Source: Zelonia costaricensis (Eukaryota; Euglenozoa; Kinetoplastea; Trypanosomatida; Trypanosomatidae). From it: a stretch of DNA of 64,000 nucleotides. The notes below the pieces were generated by a model. The model ran no database searches and was not told the origin of the DNA. It was given only the letters and a program-made list of their open reading frames with translations. Position numbers and translations under genes: made by a program. Below are positions 59,620-64,000 of this stretch, in pieces. Positions within the stretch are counted from its first letter, which is position 1. Every line of letters starts with the position of its first letter. The stretch lies in contig JASAOO010003565.1 of NCBI GenBank assembly GCA_030849075.1, positions 186,001 through 250,000 on the forward strand. Direction: 5' to 3'.

Positions 59620-60702
59620 CAAAGACAAACGGCGTACCGTTTTCTTTTTATTGCTTCGTTGCGTCCTCTTGTTCGGTGCACCGGCTGCGGCGTACCCGCA
59701 GGAGAGGGAGGACGGCGGTGGCGAGTGACACGCAAACAACAGGAGGCGGAGAGGTGGAGAGGAGGGTGCCCTGCTGCGTGCGCGGGGGTGAGGGGGGCGG
59801 GGCGGCTTGTCGGGGAAGAGGGGAGGTGAAAACGGAGAAGCCTCCAGAAAAAATGGAATACAAGGTTTGGGAAAGCACGCGTCTACGAGGCCTTTGATTG
59901 GGTTTTTGTTGATGGTTGTTTTCGTGGGGGTGGTGTTGTTCTTCTTCTTCTTCTTCTGGCTTCCAGAAAAGAGAAGTGAGCTCGCCGAGGACGATGCTCA
60001 AGACTACGTGAATGCTGCCGCAGGTGCGCGGAGGCGGTGCCGACACTCTGCGTGGTGTGGGAAGTAAACTGGTGGAAATCGAATGGGGACAGAACAAGGA
60101 GGACAAAGAAAAAAAAAAGAGGAAGGCGAGCGGTATGCACGCTTCCGTGCTGGGGCGTTTGTGTCGTGTGCGATGCGCGCATGCGTGTGCGTGATAACGT
60201 GGGGTGCGCGTCAGGACGAAAGAGCGGCACCGAGGAGGAGAGGAGAGAGAGAACGAGATGAGTAGAAAGGAGGCGGCGTGTCAAGCGCGCTCGGGGGGAG
60301 GGGGGCCATCGTCATTGATGCAAGCGTGTGATGTGTGTGCGTGTGTATGTGTGTGCCACGACGTTCACGTTTTGCGCTGCGCTCCCTTCTGCGCGTTGCC
60401 ACAGCCGTGCGTGGGAGGGAGGGAGGGGCGAGAGAGAAGCGGCGAGCAGCGACAGCAGTTCGCCCGGAGCAAAGGTCTCTGTGCGTCATCTGCAAAGTCG
60501 CTGGCTGGTACGGAGTGGCGCGCCTCTCACTGCGCGCGAGACGGGCGCATGCCGGGCTTCCGGTGCCTGTGGTGTTTTTCATGACCGACGAGCAGAAGAA
60601 CAGAAACAAGAGCTTCCACACACACACACACACACATACGCATCGACGCACACGCACGTGCATTGATAGTGCGTGGTGGTGCGTTGGAACGAAACAGACT
60701 TG

Positions 60703-63156
60703 TCAACGGTTGTAGTCTCGCGTCAGCTCCCGCACGCCGCTCCGCACGTAGCTGAGAAGCGTCTCGAGGTACACCTCGCTTCCCCAGTCGCGGTGCAGCC
60801 TTGCACGCCAGTCCCGCAGTTGGCGGCGGCGCTGCGGGGACTCGTGCACCGCGTTCACGTCCGTGTACACGAACTGCGCCGCGTCGCGTGCCATGGCCTC
60901 CTCCACGTACAGAAGTGAGGGGCAGGGCAGCAGCTCCGACTGCGCCGCGCACGCCACCACCGACCCGAGCCCGTCGCGCCACGCCGCCGAGGCAGCAGCG
61001 GACCGGCGGGCAGCCATTGCATTCCTCCAGAGACCACGCACGCCATACCGCCACACGTCCGCGACCGGGTACGCGATGTGCCGGCGCCACGGACTCGCAT
61101 CGCGGCTGCGCGCGTACAGCTCGCAGGTGCGCGACAGGGCGAGGTAGGCACGCAGCATTGCGCGATAGTAGAAGAGGCGCTGCGAGGGTGGCGTCTCGTC
61201 GTCTGGCACGAGGTGCTGCGTCGCGCGCTCGAGCCGCTCCACCCCCTCGCTCAGGCTGCGGTGGTACAGGCGCACCACGCCGGCGGCGTCGAGCGAGGAC
61301 GGGTCCACGCGGTAGAGGGCCTGCAGGTCTGCCACGGGGTTCACGTGGGTGTGCACAAAGCGTGCCTCCGCTGCACCACGACAAGGGGTCAGCGACAGAA
61401 GCGGCATCGCCGTCGCCGCGACGGCCCACGCGCTCAGCAAGGCGGTGAGCAGCACCACGGCGAGACGCGAGGCACGGGCGACACGGCGCCGCATCTGCGA
61501 CAGAGTCGTGGTCGACGCGAAGGGCCGCGGCGCTGGTGGCTGCGCGGAGGCGGTGGCGTGGGTGTCGATTGCTTGCCGCTGCGAGAGGCGTCCGGCGGCG
61601 CCACCACCCGCGTGCGGTGTCGCCGCTGGCAGCGGCGCCCGCGTCACGTTGAGCAGCACAACGTTGTCGCAACCATCACGACGGCGACCTTGCGGCTCGT
61701 GCGCCGCATCGCGCGGGGGGCCATCAGCGTGGCCACGCCGCTGCAGGCGGCGCCGGAGGGCCCGCTCCTCGGCGTCGGGCAAGATGGATGACACGTTCGG
61801 CGGCTCCATCGCCGTCCCGCTGCGTCGCGGCACTGCGACGTCGACTGCAGACGCCGCCGCACCACGGTCCCCTGCGAGGCTACTTTCCGACGCCCCCACA
61901 ACACGGGCGCCAGAGGAGCGACGGCTGTGCCCATCCGCCACGCCGGCAGAGGTCAGACTCGAGCGTGCCGTGCTGCGCGAGGAGGACACGACGTCCGCGA
62001 GCGACTCGCTCAGCGAGGACACGCGGGCAAAGCGCACGTCGCACGCCCCGGTGAGGACCGCCGAGGCGTCGCCACGGCGTAGCTCGTGCGGTTGCAGGCT
62101 CGGCCTCGCCTCGTCCACCGCCGTTGCGACCGGCGACGACAGCCGCGACAGCGACACCGTCGCATCGTCGTCCGTGTCGGCGTCGAGGACGAGGGAGCCA
62201 ACGTGGGCGGCGCCGTGGAAGCCGTGGGGTGGCCCTGCAGTGGTGGTGGAGAGGGAGGAGCGCCGGCTGGCTGCGACGGAGGTGGCGGCGGCAGAGCCCT
62301 CCGCAGCGGCCGAGGGCGTCGGCAAGCGCGCCAGCCTCTCCACATCGCTGCGCTCGAGGCAGGAGGGCAGCGACTCGGTCGCTGGCAGGATGGAGCTGAG
62401 TCGACCCCACGGCGACAACAGTGGCGGGGAGTGCGTGGCGCGCCTGGTCAGCTGCTGCGTGGTGTCGTCGTGGGCCGCTCGTGCTGGCCGGTCCGAGTCG
62501 TGCGCCGGTGCGAGGCGGCGGTGCAACGAGCGTCCTGCCGGCGCCCAGAGCTCCTGAGCGGCCCGCAGGAGTCGCAGCGGCGTGCTCAGCGCTGCTGTCG
62601 CCGTACTTGGCGAGGCGGCATCCCGTGTCGCATCCTCCCTCGCCTCGCGGATAAAGCGCGGGGTGGAGGTGAGCAGCACGCGGCCGCGGCGGGCGGGCGT
62701 CGGCGACTCCACATCGTAGACAAGAGTGCGGTTCGTTCCCGTAGGCGCACCAGAGAGCGGCGACGCCGGGGTGGCTGGAGTGGCAGTGGACGAGGACGAG
62801 GAGCCGAGCTCGAGGTCTTCGTCCTCCGCGCCCTCTGTGCGACGGCGCACACTCTCGCGTTGCCTCTCTGCCTCTGCCGTGCTGCCCCGCTCCTCACCAC
62901 GGCTTCGCTTGGCACCTGCGGAAGTGCGCGATACGGGCCGCGGGGCCTCGGTGCTGGCCGCGGCCACCGAGACCCGCGCCGCCGCGATGCTGCGCTTCTT
63001 CAGGGGCGGACCGCCCGCCGCGTCCCCCAGCGTCACCTCATGCTCACGGGGAGGGTGGTCGGCGGTGTTGCCCCCACTGCCGCTGCCCTGGGAAGCACGG
63101 ATCTGCGGCGGTTGTCGTGTGGGCGCAGCGGCGGGGCTGTGGGGACGCTTTCCCAT
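60703..63156 (-). CDS. one-TM protein with basic disordered N-terminus, unknown
   Basis: The product has 817 residues from the Met at 63156 (MGKRPHSPAAAPTRQ). The first 555 residues are disordered, rich in Ser, Thr, Ala, Arg and Asp, with basic clusters PLKKR (about 50) and GAKRSRGEERGS (about 82), which resemble nuclear localisation signals. A positively charged MRRRVARASR precedes one TM helix at about 562-586 (LAVVLLTALLSAWAVAATAM). A folded-looking domain of about 230 residues follows, with four Cys, many Arg and Tyr, and helical blocks such as QRLFYYRAMLRAYLALSRTC. There is no N-terminal signal peptide, and positive charges on the N-side of the helix favour a cytosolic or nuclear N-terminus. 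No family is recognised. The frame is open upstream to the window edge region, but that part is spacer-like. Confidence 0.7.
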   Translation of the reverse strand: MGKRPHSPAAAPTRQPPQIRASQGSGSGGNTADHPPREHEVTLGDAAGGPPLKKRSIAAARVSVAAASTEAPRPVSRTSAGAKRSRGEERGSTAEAERQRESVRRRTEGAEDEDLELGSSSSSTATPATPASPLSGAPTGTNRTLVYDVESPTPARRGRVLLTSTPRFIREAREDATRDAASPSTATAALSTPLRLLRAAQELWAPAGRSLHRRLAPAHDSDRPARAAHDDTTQQLTRRATHSPPLLSPWGRLSSILPATESLPSCLERSDVERLARLPTPSAAAEGSAAATSVAASRRSSLSTTTAGPPHGFHGAAHVGSLVLDADTDDDATVSLSRLSSPVATAVDEARPSLQPHELRRGDASAVLTGACDVRFARVSSLSESLADVVSSSRSTARSSLTSAGVADGHSRRSSGARVVGASESSLAGDRGAAASAVDVAVPRRSGTAMEPPNVSSILPDAEERALRRRLQRRGHADGPPRDAAHEPQGRRRDGCDNVVLLNVTRAPLPAATPHAGGGAAGRLSQRQAIDTHATASAQPPAPRPFASTTTLSQMRRRVARASRLAVVLLTALLSAWAVAATAMPLLSLTPCRGAAEARFVHTHVNPVADLQALYRVDPSSLDAAGVVRLYHRSLSEGVERLERATQHLVPDDETPPSQRLFYYRAMLRAYLALSRTCELYARSRDASPWRRHIAYPVADVWRYGVRGLWRNAMAARRSAAASAAWRDGLGSVVACAAQSELLPCPSLLYVEEAMARDAAQFVYTDVNAVHESPQRRRQLRDWRARLHRDWGSEVYLETLLSYVRSGVRELTRDYNR

Positions 63157-63185
63157 GCACGGCACGGCAAGAGCGCACACACGAA

Positions 63186-63211
63186 CACACACACACACAC
63201 ACACACACACA
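63186..63211. repeat. (CA)13 microsatellite near a start codon
   Basis: About 13 CA units on the plus strand read (TG)n in the transcript, roughly 30 bases upstream of the ATG at 63156. Confidence 0.85.
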
Positions 63212-63324
63212 ACACAAATGAAAACACAAAGCGCCGTCGGTAAAGCTCCACCGCTGCGACGCACGCGAGGACGAGGACGACGTGACGCGCACGGCAAGCC
63301 GCAAGACGGACAGGACAGGCAGGC

Positions 63325-63392
63325 CTCCGTCGCAGCGGTGGAGGCGGGGGGGAGGGGAGGGGAGGGGGGGAAGGGGGCACTCACCGAACGCT
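63325..63392 (-). promoter_or_regulatory. possible spliced-leader acceptor for the 817-residue gene
   Basis: A nearly pure C/T tract on the minus strand (63392-63343) is followed by the first AG in CGACGGAG, with the G at 63325. The 5' UTR would be about 169 bases. A second AG (CGCAG, near 63252) is also possible. Confidence 0.4.
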
Positions 63393-64000
63393 TGTCATGA
63401 CGACTCGAGAGAGAGCGAGCGCCTCGTGGTGCGTGCCCGTCCTTCTCTCGCCCACGCGCCCCCCTGCCTTTTATGAATGAGAGCGGCAGTCCAACTGTCC
63501 CTTGCGCCTCCCTTGCACAGAAATGGCACGCGACAGGAGATGCCGAGGACGGCAAACGGCGGCTGGCGGCGGGTGTCGGTGGGTGTGCGAGAACGGGAAC
63601 TCCAGTAAAACAACAATCTAAGCGAGTGGGCAGAGGTTCTATACGTCGAGGGCACGCCGTGAGCGGCAAGTTCTGAGGCCGTTGGAGTCTCTTCGTGTTT
63701 CGCGGGCTCTTGCCCGTAGCGGATTGCCGCAGAAGTTCGACGTGGAGAGAGAAGGTGTGCGGGTGTGTGTTTGCGTCGGAGAGTGGGTGTGGGTGTGCGT
63801 CTTTCCGCACTTGGCGCCTTCTTCTCTCGCGTGGAGTGTGTGTGGGTGGGTGCTGTCGTGGGCACTGCCGCGGGCACCACCGGCGCGAGGGCGGGGCTGC
63901 AAGGTGCGCCCAAAGAGTTTGCTGCGCGGGTGGGCAAAGGAGACGAGTTGAGAAGCGACAGATTGGTAGTCGAGCGCGCTGCGTGCGTCGGGACATGACC

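Larger units (their letters stand above)
56698..60702. other. 4-kb intergenic stretch, longest in the window
   Basis: No gene can be supported on either strand. Frames in it are rich in Thr/His (from CA runs) or Phe/Leu/Ser/Pro (from C/T tracts). Landmarks: A run 57115-57124, A run about 57727-57735, 15-T run 58075-58089, (CA)n at 58859-58880 and 58963-58980, T run about 59291-59304, tandem duplication with an unresolved base at 59477-59619, (TTC)n at 59939-59957 and (CA)n at 60617-60636. It should hold the 3' UTR of the 817-residue gene. Confidence 0.55.
63157..64000. other. non-coding region at right edge
   Basis: No gene is seen. It contains the (CA)n run at 63186-63211 just before the ATG, a G/A-rich plus strand at 63343-63378 and a (GT)n-rich patch near 63755-63850. 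It should hold the 5' UTR of the 817-residue gene and possibly the 3' UTR of the next gene. Confidence 0.55.

Noticed and set aside
63157..63996. 280-codon upstream extension of the 817-residue protein
   Set aside because: It encodes Cys-Val runs from the (CA)n microsatellite and Pro/Ser-rich sequence from C/T tracts. The tract plus AG near 63325 lies inside it, so it would not be translated in full.
1..64000. Search for a transcription strand-switch region, rRNA, CRISPR array, insertion sequence or retrotransposon reverse transcriptase
   Set aside because: All credible genes share one strand, no spaced direct-repeat array exists and no reverse-transcriptase or transposase motifs were seen. 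Short degenerate SIDER-type elements cannot be excluded by eye.

Overview
The window looks like nuclear DNA of a trypanosomatid protist, most likely Leishmania or a close relative (Leishmaniinae). The coding regions are intronless, long and very GC-rich in third positions. Every supportable gene lies on the minus strand, as expected inside one polycistronic transcription unit. The genes are separated by about 0.8-4 kb of non-coding DNA full of (CA)n/(GT)n microsatellites, homopolymer runs and polypyrimidine tracts followed by AG, the signals used for spliced-leader trans-splicing. Genus and chromosome cannot be fixed from the sequence alone. No bacterial-type promoters, operons, CRISPR arrays, insertion sequences, rRNA or tRNA genes were seen.

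Transcription runs from high to low coordinates. In that order the window holds: an 817-residue one-TM protein with a basic disordered N-terminus (60.7-63.2 kb); a 4-kb non-coding stretch; an 894-residue Ras-like GTPase with a C-terminal CAAX box (54.0-56.7 kb); a protein with about 21 MORN repeats (49.0-51.9 kb); a coiled-coil protein (46.7-47.8 kb); an XRN-family 5'-3' exoribonuclease (43.0-45.7 kb); a TTC16-like TPR protein (39.5-41.8 kb); a 106-residue predicted mitochondrial membrane protein (37.7-38.0 kb); succinate-semialdehyde dehydrogenase (34.3-35.8 kb); a secreted or surface one-TM protein (30.8-32.4 kb); a 1798-residue probable mitochondrial helical-repeat protein (23.0-28.4 kb); COG3 of the Golgi tethering complex (19.3-22.2 kb); a 4532-residue BEACH/WD40 protein (3.4-17.0 kb); the GPI-anchor enzyme subunit PIG-C/GPI2 (1.4-2.6 kb); and the first codons of one more gene at the left edge.

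The genes are not a pathway operon. In trypanosomatids neighbours are co-transcribed but regulated after transcription. Two loose themes are visible: membrane traffic and glycoconjugate synthesis on the left (PIG-C, BEACH, COG3), and proteins of types often found in the flagellum or cytoskeleton in the middle (TPR, coiled-coil, MORN). Starts were chosen where possible by the first ATG downstream of a convincing polypyrimidine tract plus AG. Several genes leave the start ambiguous by that test and are flagged. One ambiguous base (n at 59552) sits in a G-rich tandem duplication, so assembly there should be treated with caution.
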